This document shows positions 17,771 to 26,874 of a stretch of 64,000 bases of DNA, piece by piece. Source of the DNA: Pedobacter psychrodurus (lineage in GTDB: Bacteria; Bacteroidota; Bacteroidia; Sphingobacteriales; Sphingobacteriaceae). The stretch spans positions 124,001 to 188,000 of the forward strand of contig NZ_SJSO01000001.1 in the NCBI RefSeq assembly GCF_004331735.1, written 5' to 3'. How positions within the stretch are numbered: the stretch's first letter is position 1; each line of letters starts with the position of its first letter. The position numbers were made by a program, and so were the translations under genes. The notes beneath the pieces were generated by a model, which did not search any database, had not been told where the DNA came from, and worked only from the letters and a program-made list of their open reading frames with translations.

Positions 17771-20212
17771 ATGAAAAATTTATACAAAATATCACTTATC
17801 ATTTGTCTCTTTATAGCCGCTACAACCGTTTTTGCACAAACAAATCCTAAACCAAACATTAGTGGGGTAATTTTAGATGAAACCAAAAAACCTGCAGATT
17901 ATGTTACTATTGTGCTATTTAAAGCATCTGATTCTAGCGTAGTTAAAACGGCATTTACCGATCCAAATGGAGCATTTAATTTTAATATTTCAGGCAAGGG
18001 TAGCTACTATTATAAAGCCAGCAACATGGGCTATAAAACGCTTAAAAGCAAAACCATCGTTTTAACAGAGGATAATCAAAAAGCAGATTTCGGAACGGCA
18101 CAACTCACGGCAAGTACACAAAACCTAAAAGATGTAAACGTAGCTGTTACTAAACCATTAATCGAAAGAAAAATGGATAAGATAGTGATGAATGTTTCGA
18201 ATAGTTCGATTATGACAGGTTCTACTGCGCTAGAAGTTTTGCAAAAAGCACCAGGAGTAACGGTAGATCAGAATGATAAAATTTCGATGATGGGTAAACA
18301 AGGCGTGTTAATTCAACTGGATGGAAAACAAACCTATATGAGCAGTGCCGATGTAGCGAATCTGCTCCGTAATATGCAAAGCTCTGAAATCGAGAGTATC
18401 GAACTGATTACCAATCCCTCTTCGAAATATGATGCTTCAGGTAACTCAGGAATTATTAACATCAAAACCAAAAAGAATAAAAACGGCGGAACGAATGGTA
18501 GCGTAAATGGTTCACTGGGTTATGGTAAAAACCTGAGGGCAAATGCGGGCTTAAACCTGAATCACCGTACTCAGAAACTGAATCTTTTTGGCAATTACAA
18601 TTATGGCAAATTTGAAAGAGACAACCTGATTGCGATCGATCGTATTTCGAACGGAACGCCCGATACTTATTTTATGCAGGTTGGCGAGAGCAATAGGAAG
18701 CAATATAACAATAACTTTAAGGCCGGTATAGATTATTTTATTGATAAAAAGAATACGATTGGTTTATTGGTAAACGGTTACTTTAACCATGGAAATGAAA
18801 CTGCGGGAAACAATACTTTAATTGGTCCATCTTTTAACCAGGTAGATTCGAGCCTGATAACCAATTCATTACAAGCAAACAAATACAATAATGTTTCTTA
18901 TAACTTAAATTATAAATCTGTTTTAGATACCGCGGGTTCAGAAATCTCGGCAGATGTAGATTATTCCAAATACAAAGGCAACGATGGTTCTAATTATGAA
19001 AACGATTATCGGTTCCAAAATGGAGACAGAATCCGTCCGATTAAGTATACCCGGAATAACACCCCATCAATAATTGATATCAAAGCATTTAAAATCGATT
19101 ATAACGTTTCGCTAAACAAAACGGTTAAACTAGAAGCTGGGGTTAAAAGCAGTTGGGTTAAAACCGACAATGACTTACAGGCAGAAGAGTTAGTAAGCAA
19201 TGCCTGGCAGAACGATGTTAAACGAAGCAATCAATTTGTATACGATGAAAATGTAAATGCGGCTTATACCAATTTAAACAAACAGTTCAAAAATACCAGC
19301 GTACAGATTGGCCTAAGGGTTGAGCAAACCAATTCGAAAGGAAATCTGATTACCAAAAACACTGTTGTCGAACGAAATTACTGGGATTTCTTTCCAACGT
19401 TGTTTGTTCAACATACGCTTTCAAAAAACAATCAGTTAGGTTTTTCTTATAGCAGAAGGATAGACCGCCCAAGTTACGATGCTTTAAATCCCTTTATTTA
19501 CTACTTAGATGAATTTACCTATAGCAAAGGAAATCCCTTTTTAAACCCACAGTATACACACAATTTTGAGCTCAGTTATACGCTATTGCAAAAATATATG
19601 CTCTCGATAGGCTATAGCAGGATTAACGATGTAATTGCAGAGGTAATTTTGCCCGACGCAGCGAATCAATCGTTATATCAAACCAATGCAAATATTGCCA
19701 CAAACATTAGCTACAATGCCAATTTAAATGTGCCTGTTCAGATTACGAAATGGTGGCAGACCAATAACAACTTAAATGTTTTTTACCTCAGTTTCGAAGC
19801 GCCAGATTTGGCCGGGAGTGCTTTAAAAACCGGAAAAACATCTTTTCAGTTTAAATCGCAGCAAACGTTCACCATCATGGATGGTTTTACAGCAGAGATA
19901 AATGGAAGTTATGAATCGCCGCTTGATTACGGTACCTTAAGTTTAAAAGCCCGTTATTATGTTGATGCAGGTTTAAGCAAATCACTGTTCAACAAAAAGG
20001 CAAGTTTGAAACTGGCCTTATCAGATGTATTTAACATTTCTGAAAATAACTTATCAAGCGCATATCCGGGTTTAACCTATACTGTACATCAAAAAAATGA
20101 AACCCGCATTGGCAGGATCAGTTTTACTTATCGTTTTGGTAAAAATGAAATTAAACCTGCCCGTCGCCGCTCAACAGGTACCGAAGCAGAACAGGGCCGT
20201 ATGAAGAATTAG
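17771..20212 (+). CDS. Outer-membrane beta-barrel (TonB-dependent receptor-like) protein
   Basis: 813 aa. A signal peptide (MKNLYKISLIICLFIAATTVFAQ) is followed by a carboxypeptidase-regulatory beta-sandwich (about 27-115, ISGVILDETKKPADYVTIVLF), a plug domain (about 125-225, MKTGS..ALEVLQKAPGVTVDQ, IELITNPSSKYDASGNSGIINI) and an outer-membrane barrel of the OMP_b-brl_3 type. No TonB box is visible and this family is annotated as outer membrane beta-barrel protein. Substrate unknown. It is a single gene without SusD or a sigma pair, and its tail (ARRRSTGTEAEQGRMKN) is unusually basic. Confidence 0.87.
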   Translation: MKNLYKISLIICLFIAATTVFAQTNPKPNISGVILDETKKPADYVTIVLFKASDSSVVKTAFTDPNGAFNFNISGKGSYYYKASNMGYKTLKSKTIVLTEDNQKADFGTAQLTASTQNLKDVNVAVTKPLIERKMDKIVMNVSNSSIMTGSTALEVLQKAPGVTVDQNDKISMMGKQGVLIQLDGKQTYMSSADVANLLRNMQSSEIESIELITNPSSKYDASGNSGIINIKTKKNKNGGTNGSVNGSLGYGKNLRANAGLNLNHRTQKLNLFGNYNYGKFERDNLIAIDRISNGTPDTYFMQVGESNRKQYNNNFKAGIDYFIDKKNTIGLLVNGYFNHGNETAGNNTLIGPSFNQVDSSLITNSLQANKYNNVSYNLNYKSVLDTAGSEISADVDYSKYKGNDGSNYENDYRFQNGDRIRPIKYTRNNTPSIIDIKAFKIDYNVSLNKTVKLEAGVKSSWVKTDNDLQAEELVSNAWQNDVKRSNQFVYDENVNAAYTNLNKQFKNTSVQIGLRVEQTNSKGNLITKNTVVERNYWDFFPTLFVQHTLSKNNQLGFSYSRRIDRPSYDALNPFIYYLDEFTYSKGNPFLNPQYTHNFELSYTLLQKYMLSIGYSRINDVIAEVILPDAANQSLYQTNANIATNISYNANLNVPVQITKWWQTNNNLNVFYLSFEAPDLAGSALKTGKTSFQFKSQQTFTIMDGFTAEINGSYESPLDYGTLSLKARYYVDAGLSKSLFNKKASLKLALSDVFNISENNLSSAYPGLTYTVHQKNETRIGRISFTYRFGKNEIKPARRRSTGTEAEQGRMKN

Positions 20213-20248
20213 TCATAAAAAAGGAGATCATACTATCAGTTAAGATCT

Positions 20249-20327
20249 GTCATGTTGTCCAAAGGACTCCTACGGAGAGCCTGTCGAAACACTCTATAAT
20301 ATTTAGGTTGGTCCTTCGACAGGCTAC
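20249..20327. repeat. CTTCGACAGGCT inverted repeat (family D) with inserted hairpin pair
   Basis: GAGCCTGTCGAAAC and GGTCCTTCGACAGGCT form the two ends. Compared with the copy at 37.75 kb it has an extra segment after gtcatgttg containing GTCC aaa GGAC and CTCC tac GGAG, two tiny hairpins. Confidence 0.75.
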
Positions 20328-20371
20328 CATTGACGTTATTTTACAAATTATTATTAATCAGCATTTTAACT

Positions 20372-20510
20372 ATTTTTGCATTCCATCCAGCCATGCCATA
20401 GCACGGTATCCCCGTTCTACTTAAATCCGGCCTAACAAATTTTTCGGGCTGCACTGTTATGGCAGTACAACTGGCTTGAAAAGAAAAATTTTCAGTCGGC
20501 ATTTTTTGTT
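20372..20510 (+). ncRNA. Candidate structured small RNA
   Basis: Within the gene-free stretch 20213-20845. TATTTTTG (20372-20379) matches the -7 box. Downstream, CCAG (20387-20390) pairs with CTGG (20471-20474) and TGCCATAGCA (20394-20403) with TGTTATGGCA (20455-20464). Then TGAAAA gaaaaa TTTTCA (20477-20494) and a T-rich run to about 20516 could end transcription. No ORF. It could instead be another interspersed repeat; no second copy is in this window. 20511-20845 holds further inverted repeats (e.g. gaacttgtttcag with cctgaaacaagtt) and no gene. Confidence 0.35.
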
Positions 20511-20845
20511 TTTTCATGTGTCTTTATGTTTTCAATGGCATTCAAGCTAGCTTCGCTGGTCTTTTTGATGCCAAAAAGAAAGAGCCCTTCGGCGGCGGCG
20601 AGCCGAGGCAAGACCGTGGTGTATGGCAAAAGAAATCAATTACACATCATTCATATTGATTTTATAAAATAAATTATCCCCTCAGGATGACAAACTTTTA
20701 AGAGGCTTACATCCCGAGCACTACGTCCTGCTGAACTTGTTTCAGCATCTATCTTGCTATAAGATCCTGAAACAAGTTTAGGAAGACGATTCTTTGGTCG
20801 CGTATACCTTAGTCTGTGTCTTTGCGAACTAATAATTATAAATAT

Positions 20846-21340
20846 CTAAAACTTATATTCCATTACATAATCATCCATAAAGTAACCCTCACCTATATCA
20901 AGCTTTACCGATTCTTTAACTGTAAAACCTCCTTTTAGGTAAAAATCTTTGGCTTTATTATGTTTGTTCACATTCAATTGTAAAGCACTTCCCCCGGCAT
21001 CTTTTACCTGGTTAAAAACCTCGTTAATTAAGATTTTTCCAACACCTTTGCCATGCGCAGATGGTAGAACATAAAGCTTGTGTAGCTTGTAAATACGTTC
21101 TTCGTGTCCAACAATAGAGTAACCTGCAAAGCCATATTGGTTTTCGCCATCTTCTGCAATCAGGAAGATATGCCCTTCCATAAATTGCTTCAATAGTTCC
21201 CCTTTGTTGTACATTTTATCCAACATGTAATCAATCTGTGCCTGCCCAATAATATCGAGATAGGTTGATGGCCAGGTTACCGCAGCAATATCCCTGATGA
21301 TTTCTATATCTTCTTCTTTTGCTTTTCTAAGGGTAATCAT
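20846..21340 (-). CDS. GNAT family N-acetyltransferase
   Basis: 164 aa with the GNAT fold: N-terminal MITLRKAKEEDIEIIRDIA; acetyl-CoA pyrophosphate loop in LYVLPSAHGKGVGKILINEV (Q/RxxGxG/A type, here HGKGVG, about residues 85-105); and LQLNVNKHNKAKDFYLKGGF, the C-terminal N-x-x-A-x-x-F-Y-x-x-x-G-F motif. It should transfer acetyl from acetyl-CoA to an unknown amine. Its ATG overlaps the stop of the TPK-like gene by 4 bp (ATGA), so it is translated with it. Role in thiamine metabolism is not implied by sequence. Confidence 0.87.
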   Translation of the reverse strand: MITLRKAKEEDIEIIRDIAAVTWPSTYLDIIGQAQIDYMLDKMYNKGELLKQFMEGHIFLIAEDGENQYGFAGYSIVGHEERIYKLHKLYVLPSAHGKGVGKILINEVFNQVKDAGGSALQLNVNKHNKAKDFYLKGGFTVKESVKLDIGEGYFMDDYVMEYKF

Positions 21341-21897
21341 ATTGGTTCGCTAATAAAAATTGGTTGTCCTGAAAAGGTAAATTCTACAAAACCATCTTTA
21401 ACTACGGTAAAAATTTCATCTTCATTCTGCGCGAGGTTAGTTACTTCCATATATCGGTTGCCATGAATCAGAAATTCACTTCCGGCAGGTTTCCAAACCG
21501 AAAACCCCGATTTGATTGGATAATGCTTTGCCCTTTCGGTAAACACCACCAGATTGATCTTGTCCTCAAATCCGGCAAATTTCTCCAGATCGAATTTTTT
21601 AGTAATTACATTTACCGCAGGATATTTCTCTTCAAATAGATAATTGATAGCTACCATTAAAGCATCAACAGGGCCTTGAATAACTTTTGTATCCTCTTGC
21701 GTTTCTTGTCCATTGCCATTTACCAGAACATCTACCTTTAAGCCTAAAGAAAAAATTTTATCGTAATTTTCTCCATTAACCAAAAGCGTAGGGCTCCATT
21801 CGAGCAGCTGGCCCAAAAGCTCTTCGTTAAAATTCCCAAGCTCATCTATATATAAAGCTGGCTCTTGTTTTTCTTTTACAATATGGTGTGAAGACAT
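21337..21897 (-). CDS. Thiamine pyrophosphokinase-like protein, strongly diverged
   Basis: 186 aa. The order of segments follows thiamine diphosphokinase. LLEWSPTLLVNGENYDKIFSLGLKVDVLVNG corresponds to the ADGGANR...PDxIxGD region and VIQGPVDALMVAINYL to the DxTDLxKAL helix. The C-terminal beta part (KSGFSVWKPAGSEFLIHG..MEVTNL) follows. The acidic GDxDS and TD residues expected for catalysis are not conserved (VNGNGQ, PVDA). Bacteroidota proteins of this kind are annotated thiamine pyrophosphokinase from memory. The neighbourhood (ThiE, TonB receptor, TPP riboswitch upstream on the same strand) supports a thiamine link. A degenerate TATATTCG box in the 63-bp gap before it could give separate transcription. 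Confidence 0.5.
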   Translation of the reverse strand: MSSHHIVKEKQEPALYIDELGNFNEELLGQLLEWSPTLLVNGENYDKIFSLGLKVDVLVNGNGQETQEDTKVIQGPVDALMVAINYLFEEKYPAVNVITKKFDLEKFAGFEDKINLVVFTERAKHYPIKSGFSVWKPAGSEFLIHGNRYMEVTNLAQNEDEIFTVVKDGFVEFTFSGQPIFISEPI

Positions 21898-21960
21898 AGT
21901 GCGAATATAGAAATTTCGCCCTAAGTACCATACATCAAGAATCAGATCTGGGTAAAATGA

Positions 21961-23253
21961 TTACCGGTTGTATGGATATTCACTTACCCAATGGAAGCCT
22001 CTGTTAATGAGCCTAAAATCTTTCATGTCTTTCTTTTTAAAGCTTACCGATATAGAATCTTTATCGCTCAGACCAGAAATCACCAGCTTATCTTTTCCAA
22101 TAACATCGTACTTTAACATATATTTCAATGAATCTTTACTGGTAGATTTTAATATCAGTTCTTTCTTTTTCTGATCAAAAACAGTAGTGAAATTAGCGGT
22201 ACTATCGTTCATCTTTTTTACCCTTGCATAACCGGTGTAACTGATAATCATCTGTTTCCAGCGGGTGCTGTCGGTAGTTAACGGTGGCAAAATTTTACCT
22301 TTAAGCATCATGTTTTCTACATTATAAATGCCATACAAAAATGGCTTGGGTGCCGCACTGCCATAAATTTTTGTTTGTCCGATGAACGTATACAGTAAGG
22401 AAACAATAGAGGCGGTGATGTACAAATATTTTAAACTATAGGCCGAAATGTAAAGCCATCGCTTTTTAAAGGTAGGACGGTACATTTTCTCCAGCTGCTG
22501 ACTTTCATATTTGACAAGGAAGCAGTATAGTTTTAAGAGATGAGGGGCTAAGATAAATATACTCATCACCACAAGGGCTGTGGAGAGCAGTTTTACCGGT
22601 ACATCGAAGAAATAATTCATCGACATTACGTGCGCAGTTGCAGCAAGGGATAATAAGGCACCAAGAACTACTGTTCTCCGGAATAAGAGTAAAATGGCAG
22701 AAACTTCTATGATACCCATAAAAATGTTGTAACCTTTAGAAAAACCAAGGAAAGTCCATGCCAGGCCCATTGGCGATGCATCACCAAAAGGTTGAAGCAA
22801 TCTGGTTAACGAAGGATCTGGAAACTGGAGCTTGATTACTTTTATTAAACCGTATAATATGAGGGTAAAGGCCAGGTAAAACCTTACCAGTACCACAAGC
22901 CAATAATAGGCAGCGTTGTAGCTTTTGCGTTTACGGTCTAAAACCGACCAAATGATACAGCCTACTACTGAAACGAAAAATATAAAAAGCAATAATACCC
23001 AATCGTAAGAAGTATCTCCACTACCATTAGTATAAATTGTAAAATCGTAATTGTAATGGATAATATGTTTAGAAAACCATGGAATAAAACGATGCAGGAC
23101 CAAACCTGGCAATTGCAGTAACCCCGACAAAAAAGTGAAAGCACCATTATTATTCAGGATGATAAAAAGAGGCAACAGTAGGGAAAAGAACCTGAAGGAG
23201 ATTTTTTTATAAATATTCCAGGGAGCATTGGTTTGAAGAGCGTTTTCTGACAT
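21961..23253 (-). CDS. DoxX-like multi-pass membrane protein
   Basis: 430 aa. The N-terminal 270 residues have about seven membrane helices, including the DoxX-like pattern LVRFYLAFTLILYGLIKVIKLQFP and a later helix pair (FMGIIEVSAILLLFRRTVVLGALLSLAATAHVMSMNYFFDVPVK). The last 110 residues form a soluble strand-rich domain (ENMMLKGKILPPLTTDSTRWKQM...). The substrate or redox role is unknown. It lies between ThiE (59 bp) and the TPK-like gene (63 bp) on the same strand and is possibly under TPP riboswitch control, which hints at thiamine-related transport or maintenance; that is inference. Confidence 0.65.
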   Translation of the reverse strand: MSENALQTNAPWNIYKKISFRFFSLLLPLFIILNNNGAFTFLSGLLQLPGLVLHRFIPWFSKHIIHYNYDFTIYTNGSGDTSYDWVLLLFIFFVSVVGCIIWSVLDRKRKSYNAAYYWLVVLVRFYLAFTLILYGLIKVIKLQFPDPSLTRLLQPFGDASPMGLAWTFLGFSKGYNIFMGIIEVSAILLLFRRTVVLGALLSLAATAHVMSMNYFFDVPVKLLSTALVVMSIFILAPHLLKLYCFLVKYESQQLEKMYRPTFKKRWLYISAYSLKYLYITASIVSLLYTFIGQTKIYGSAAPKPFLYGIYNVENMMLKGKILPPLTTDSTRWKQMIISYTGYARVKKMNDSTANFTTVFDQKKKELILKSTSKDSLKYMLKYDVIGKDKLVISGLSDKDSISVSFKKKDMKDFRLINRGFHWVSEYPYNR

Positions 23254-23312
23254 ATTGGTTTAGGTTTATCCCAAAACTAAAAATTATCCTACAGGCTTCA
23301 AATTATAAAATG

Positions 23313-23957
23313 TTAATTAACAGCAGTTTCTTTAACTAAAGTGTAAAAATCTTGATAGGCCTCTATAAAGTCATCGGCAAAATTAATGGCTCCAGAAACG
23401 GCTATGCCATAAACACCAGTTTGCATTAAAGCTTCTACATCGTAGGTTTTTATCCCACCTACGGCCAAAATTGGAATACTGATGGCCTGAGCTTTCAGCC
23501 CTTTTACTACCTGTTGATACCCCTCAATACCCAAGAGGTTATAATTGTTGGGTTTGGTTTCGGTTACCGCAAATGGACCATAACCAGCATAATCGGCACC
23601 TTCTTTTGCAAGCCTGATTAAATTTTCTACTGTATTTGCCGATCCTCCAAGGGTAATATCATGGCCAACAAGCTTGCGCAAGGCGATAAAGTCGGCATCC
23701 ATATCTTCCATATGAAAACCCTGGATATCAGCCTTTCCGTTTAAATGAACATGATTGGTAACGATTAAGGTGGTACCCCAATCATCGCAGATTTCTGCAA
23801 TAGCATTAATATCCTGCAAGAGCTCTTCATCACTTTTGCTCAGGCAACGGTACTGGATCCATTTTGCACCAGCCTCGCAAGCAAGTTGCACCTGCTCGAT
23901 ATGGCTTAGGTGTGGAATATCGTGCGTGATGTAATGAAGTTTCTCTATGTATTTCAT
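23313..23957 (-). CDS. thiE: Thiamine phosphate synthase (ThiE), paralogue 1
   Basis: 214 aa from the ATG at 23957 (MKYIEKLHYITHD), which matches the paralogue at 51573. An upstream extension in frame to a GTG at 24059 looks non-native. It is a TIM barrel joining HMP-PP and thiazole phosphate. Visible: WIQYR, HMEDMD, GGSANTVE, GPFAVTETK and GGIKTYDV. Two canonical positions differ: the QLRxK strand reads YRCLSK and the V-N-D metal-site motif reads VTNHVHL, so Asp is His. It may therefore be altered in activity. It sits behind the riboswitch-controlled TonB receptor gene. Confidence 0.85.
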   Translation of the reverse strand: MKYIEKLHYITHDIPHLSHIEQVQLACEAGAKWIQYRCLSKSDEELLQDINAIAEICDDWGTTLIVTNHVHLNGKADIQGFHMEDMDADFIALRKLVGHDITLGGSANTVENLIRLAKEGADYAGYGPFAVTETKPNNYNLLGIEGYQQVVKGLKAQAISIPILAVGGIKTYDVEALMQTGVYGIAVSGAINFADDFIEAYQDFYTLVKETAVN

Positions 23958-24088
23958 GCTGGGTGTGGTAGGATTATTAGGAGTAACGGGTTTTAAGATC
24001 AGGATGCCAATATAAAACAAAATCGCCATTGGGAGTTTATCTTCCAATAACGATTTCACTGTTTTTCAGCTTTATTCTTTGAGCTTTC

Positions 24089-26533
24089 TTAAAACTTAAC
24101 GTTCAAACTTAGCAAAAAGTTGGTTCCAGCTTGTGGATAAAAAAAGTTTTCGGTTACCCTGCTTCCACCTGATTGGTAGCCATAGGTATAACCATTGCTT
24201 TCATATTTCTTATCGAAAATATTGTTTACCAATAAACCCAGGTTTACATTTTTAACCCCTGCAAATTTAAAGTCGTAACCCAAACGTGCATTGCTTACCC
24301 AGTAACCGTTAATGGTCCTATCGTTGTTCTGCGTATTATCCAGGTATTGTTTGCTTACATACTTGCTCTGTAAGGCTACAGCAAAACCACTAACAGGTCT
24401 ATAAACCAGCTCCCCAAAAAGAACAGCATCTGGAGAATAGGAAATGTCGGTTAATTTATAGTTGTTTACCACCTGTCCACCGTTATCATAGTCATCATAA
24501 TATTCGGTAAAGTTCTTGATTTTGTTTCTGCTCAGTGCGGCATTTGCATTTAATACAAATTGAGAACTAATGGTGTACGAACCATCAACCTCAATCCCTA
24601 AACGGTAACTTCTATCTACATTTTGACGAAAGTTTCCGCCAACATCGTTTATTTTTCCCGTAACCACCAATTGGTTTTTGTAGAACATGCCATAAGCATT
24701 TGCACCCAGGTTAAATTTATCGTTTTTAAAACGGTATCCTAATTCTACATCATTCAAGCGCTCAGGTTTTGGAGAAACACCTACAGCAGCATCTGTATAG
24801 TCATCACGGTTAGGTTCTTTATTGGCTACACTAAATGAGGCGTAAACATTACTTTGTGGATTAATAAAATAGGTTGCCCCAAATTTAGGATTAAAGAAAT
24901 TTAAGGTTTCGTTAACGGCTAAGGTATTTAGTTTATTTTCCGTACCGGCAATATCGAAATATACCCTGCGGTATTGCAGATCGACAAATAGGCTTAACGA
25001 TTCTACAGGGCTGTAGTTTACTTTACCATAAACGTTAAAATCGGTCTTGAAACCATCATTATCATAATAATGCCTGTCTATATCTCCGTTTGATGCATAT
25101 TGCGCCCAGATAATCTGTCCGAAGTGTGCACCCTTATATTCGTTATATGCACCACCCAAAGTAAAATTTAAATTCTTTTGAGGCACATAATTGAAGGCAT
25201 AAGTAACACCGTAAAAATCGTTATCCAACCAACGGCGGCGAATTAAATCGGTTTCGGTAATGGGTATTCCTCCTGGAATAACAACAGGGCTTAAACCATA
25301 ATTTTTTAACTTATCCTGTACCCTGTATTCTTCATAATAACCTTCGCCTTTAGTATAATGTAAAGCGCCGTTGAAAGAAAACTGATCAGAAAGCTGTCTG
25401 GCATAAATTAACTGATAATGGTTCTGCGTATAATTATCTGTTTGGTTATTGTACAAGAAACTATTGTAAGTTCTGCCTGAATTTAAAAGATTTGCAGCAT
25501 CTTCTGCGCTCAATCCGTTTCTGGCGATATAGGCGTTCATTCCAGCTACATCATTTTCTAAACGTGATTGCGGAATACCGTTCCACGATTGATAGGTTTT
25601 CTCATTTCCTGAAAAAACATTTAGGCGCAACAGGTCTTTATTTCCATGGTAGGCACCAGATAGAAAATATGATTTAAGCAACGATGAACCGCGGTCTACA
25701 TAACCATCAGAACTGATTCTCGATAAACGGCCATCAAAACTAAAGCGGTTATTAATTAAGCCTGTTCCTACCTTTACTGTATTTTTCCAGGTGTTGAAAC
25801 TGCCATAAGTGCTGTTTACTTCTGCATAGGGCTCGGTTTCGCTGGCAGTGGTTTGGATATTTAAACTTGCACCGAATGCACCTGCACCATTGGTTGAGGT
25901 ACCTACTCCACGCTGAATCTGTATGTTATCTACAGATGAAGCAAAATCGGGCATGTTTACATAAAACGTTCCTTGACTTTCGCTATCGTTTATCGGAATG
26001 CCGTTAACCGTTACGTTGATCCTGCTATTATCGCTACCGCGGATACGGATACCTGTGTAACCTACTCCAGCACCGGCATCGGAGTTAACCACAACACCTG
26101 GAGTGTTTTGAAGGATGAAAGGAAGATCCTGCCCGAAGTTATTCTGCTGGATTTCTTCCTTGCTAATATTCTTGTAGGTAGTTGCCGATTTTTCGGTAGC
26201 CCGCGTTGCACGAACAATCACTTCATCGGCTAAGAAATTTTGTGGAGAGAGACTAAAATCTAGCGTAGTATTCAGTTTAAGTTCAACCGCTTTTTCAATT
26301 GTTTTATAGCCTACATAACTGATCACGATAGTGTATTTTCCGCTAACTAGATTTGTGATGCTGTAATTTCCCGAGGCATCGCTTACAACTGCTGTTTTTT
26401 GATTTCTCAATTTAACCGTAGCACCCGGAAGAGGCTGCTGATTTTGGTCTGTTACCTTACCTGTAACAGAAATTTGTGCCGATACAAAGAAGGGCAACAT
26501 TGCAACAAGTGCTGCAAAAAGTAAATTTTTCAA
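24089..26533 (-). CDS. TonB-dependent receptor under TPP riboswitch (thiamine or precursor uptake)
   Basis: 814 aa. Signal peptide (MKNLLFAALVAMLPFFVSAQ); carboxypeptidase-regulatory domain (about 21-110, VTGKVTDQNQQPLPGATVKL); plug (about 115-225, SKEEIQQNNFGQDLPFILQNTPGVVV, ..TGIRIRGSDNSRINVTVNGIPINDSESQG, IQIQRGVGTSTNGAGAFGASLNI); then a 22-strand type barrel ending in an aromatic residue (LLSLNVKF). A TPP riboswitch in its leader indicates that it imports thiamine or a thiamine precursor across the outer membrane. No PnuT- or ThiT-like inner-membrane carrier is adjacent, unless the DoxX-like protein has that role. Confidence 0.9.
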   Translation of the reverse strand: MKNLLFAALVAMLPFFVSAQISVTGKVTDQNQQPLPGATVKLRNQKTAVVSDASGNYSITNLVSGKYTIVISYVGYKTIEKAVELKLNTTLDFSLSPQNFLADEVIVRATRATEKSATTYKNISKEEIQQNNFGQDLPFILQNTPGVVVNSDAGAGVGYTGIRIRGSDNSRINVTVNGIPINDSESQGTFYVNMPDFASSVDNIQIQRGVGTSTNGAGAFGASLNIQTTASETEPYAEVNSTYGSFNTWKNTVKVGTGLINNRFSFDGRLSRISSDGYVDRGSSLLKSYFLSGAYHGNKDLLRLNVFSGNEKTYQSWNGIPQSRLENDVAGMNAYIARNGLSAEDAANLLNSGRTYNSFLYNNQTDNYTQNHYQLIYARQLSDQFSFNGALHYTKGEGYYEEYRVQDKLKNYGLSPVVIPGGIPITETDLIRRRWLDNDFYGVTYAFNYVPQKNLNFTLGGAYNEYKGAHFGQIIWAQYASNGDIDRHYYDNDGFKTDFNVYGKVNYSPVESLSLFVDLQYRRVYFDIAGTENKLNTLAVNETLNFFNPKFGATYFINPQSNVYASFSVANKEPNRDDYTDAAVGVSPKPERLNDVELGYRFKNDKFNLGANAYGMFYKNQLVVTGKINDVGGNFRQNVDRSYRLGIEVDGSYTISSQFVLNANAALSRNKIKNFTEYYDDYDNGGQVVNNYKLTDISYSPDAVLFGELVYRPVSGFAVALQSKYVSKQYLDNTQNNDRTINGYWVSNARLGYDFKFAGVKNVNLGLLVNNIFDKKYESNGYTYGYQSGGSRVTENFFYPQAGTNFLLSLNVKF

Positions 26534-26602
26534 TTTTATTGTTTTTAGTTAAACTCATCGGAAAAGGGGCATTGCCGATTTTCAGTTAAACTTCCATAAC
26601 TC

Positions 26603-26766
26603 CAATCCCTACGCCGGCATTACCCGGATCAGGTGCATTTATAAGGTTAATGGCTTGGAGGGTTAGGGCTTAGGGTTTTACCCTCCACCTTCTGCCTTTT
26701 ACCTTTCACCTATAAAATGGGTATGATCTCAGCCTGTTTTTGTGTTATTTAAACAAGGCACCCCTA
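26603..26766 (-). ncRNA. TPP riboswitch (THI element) with enlarged P3
   Basis: Read on the minus strand, GGGGTGCC, GGCTGAGA, ACCC and then ACCTGATCCGGGTAATGCC with GCGTAGGGA give the conserved THI-box core. Between ACCC and CACCTGAT lie about 80 extra nt folding into their own arm (GGAGGGT with ACCCTCC, AAGG with CCTT), a P3 extension as known from other TPP aptamers. It lies 70 bp upstream of the receptor ATG and should reduce receptor (and probably thiE) expression when TPP is plentiful. Confidence 0.95.
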
Positions 26767-26775
26767 ATGATGCTG

Positions 26776-26783
26776 CAAATGTA
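26776..26783 (-). promoter_or_regulatory. Promoter -7 box for the riboswitch-receptor transcript
   Basis: On the minus strand the box reads TACATTTG, an exact match to TAnnTTTG, about 10 nt before the aptamer's first conserved base. No TTG at ideal spacing. Confidence 0.6.
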
Positions 26784-26874
26784 GAAAATTTTAAGCAATT
26801 CGAGTTTTTTTTGATGTATTGTGGGTTAATTGGGTAAAAATTGACAGTACAATAGAAAGACCTGTTATTTTTAG

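Noticed and set aside
23958..24059. N-terminal extension of ThiE paralogue 1 with a hydrophobic segment
   Set aside because: Starts at GTG, not seen in the paralogue, and ThiE is cytoplasmic; ATG at 23957 preferred, though the 131-bp gap to the receptor gene leaves some doubt.
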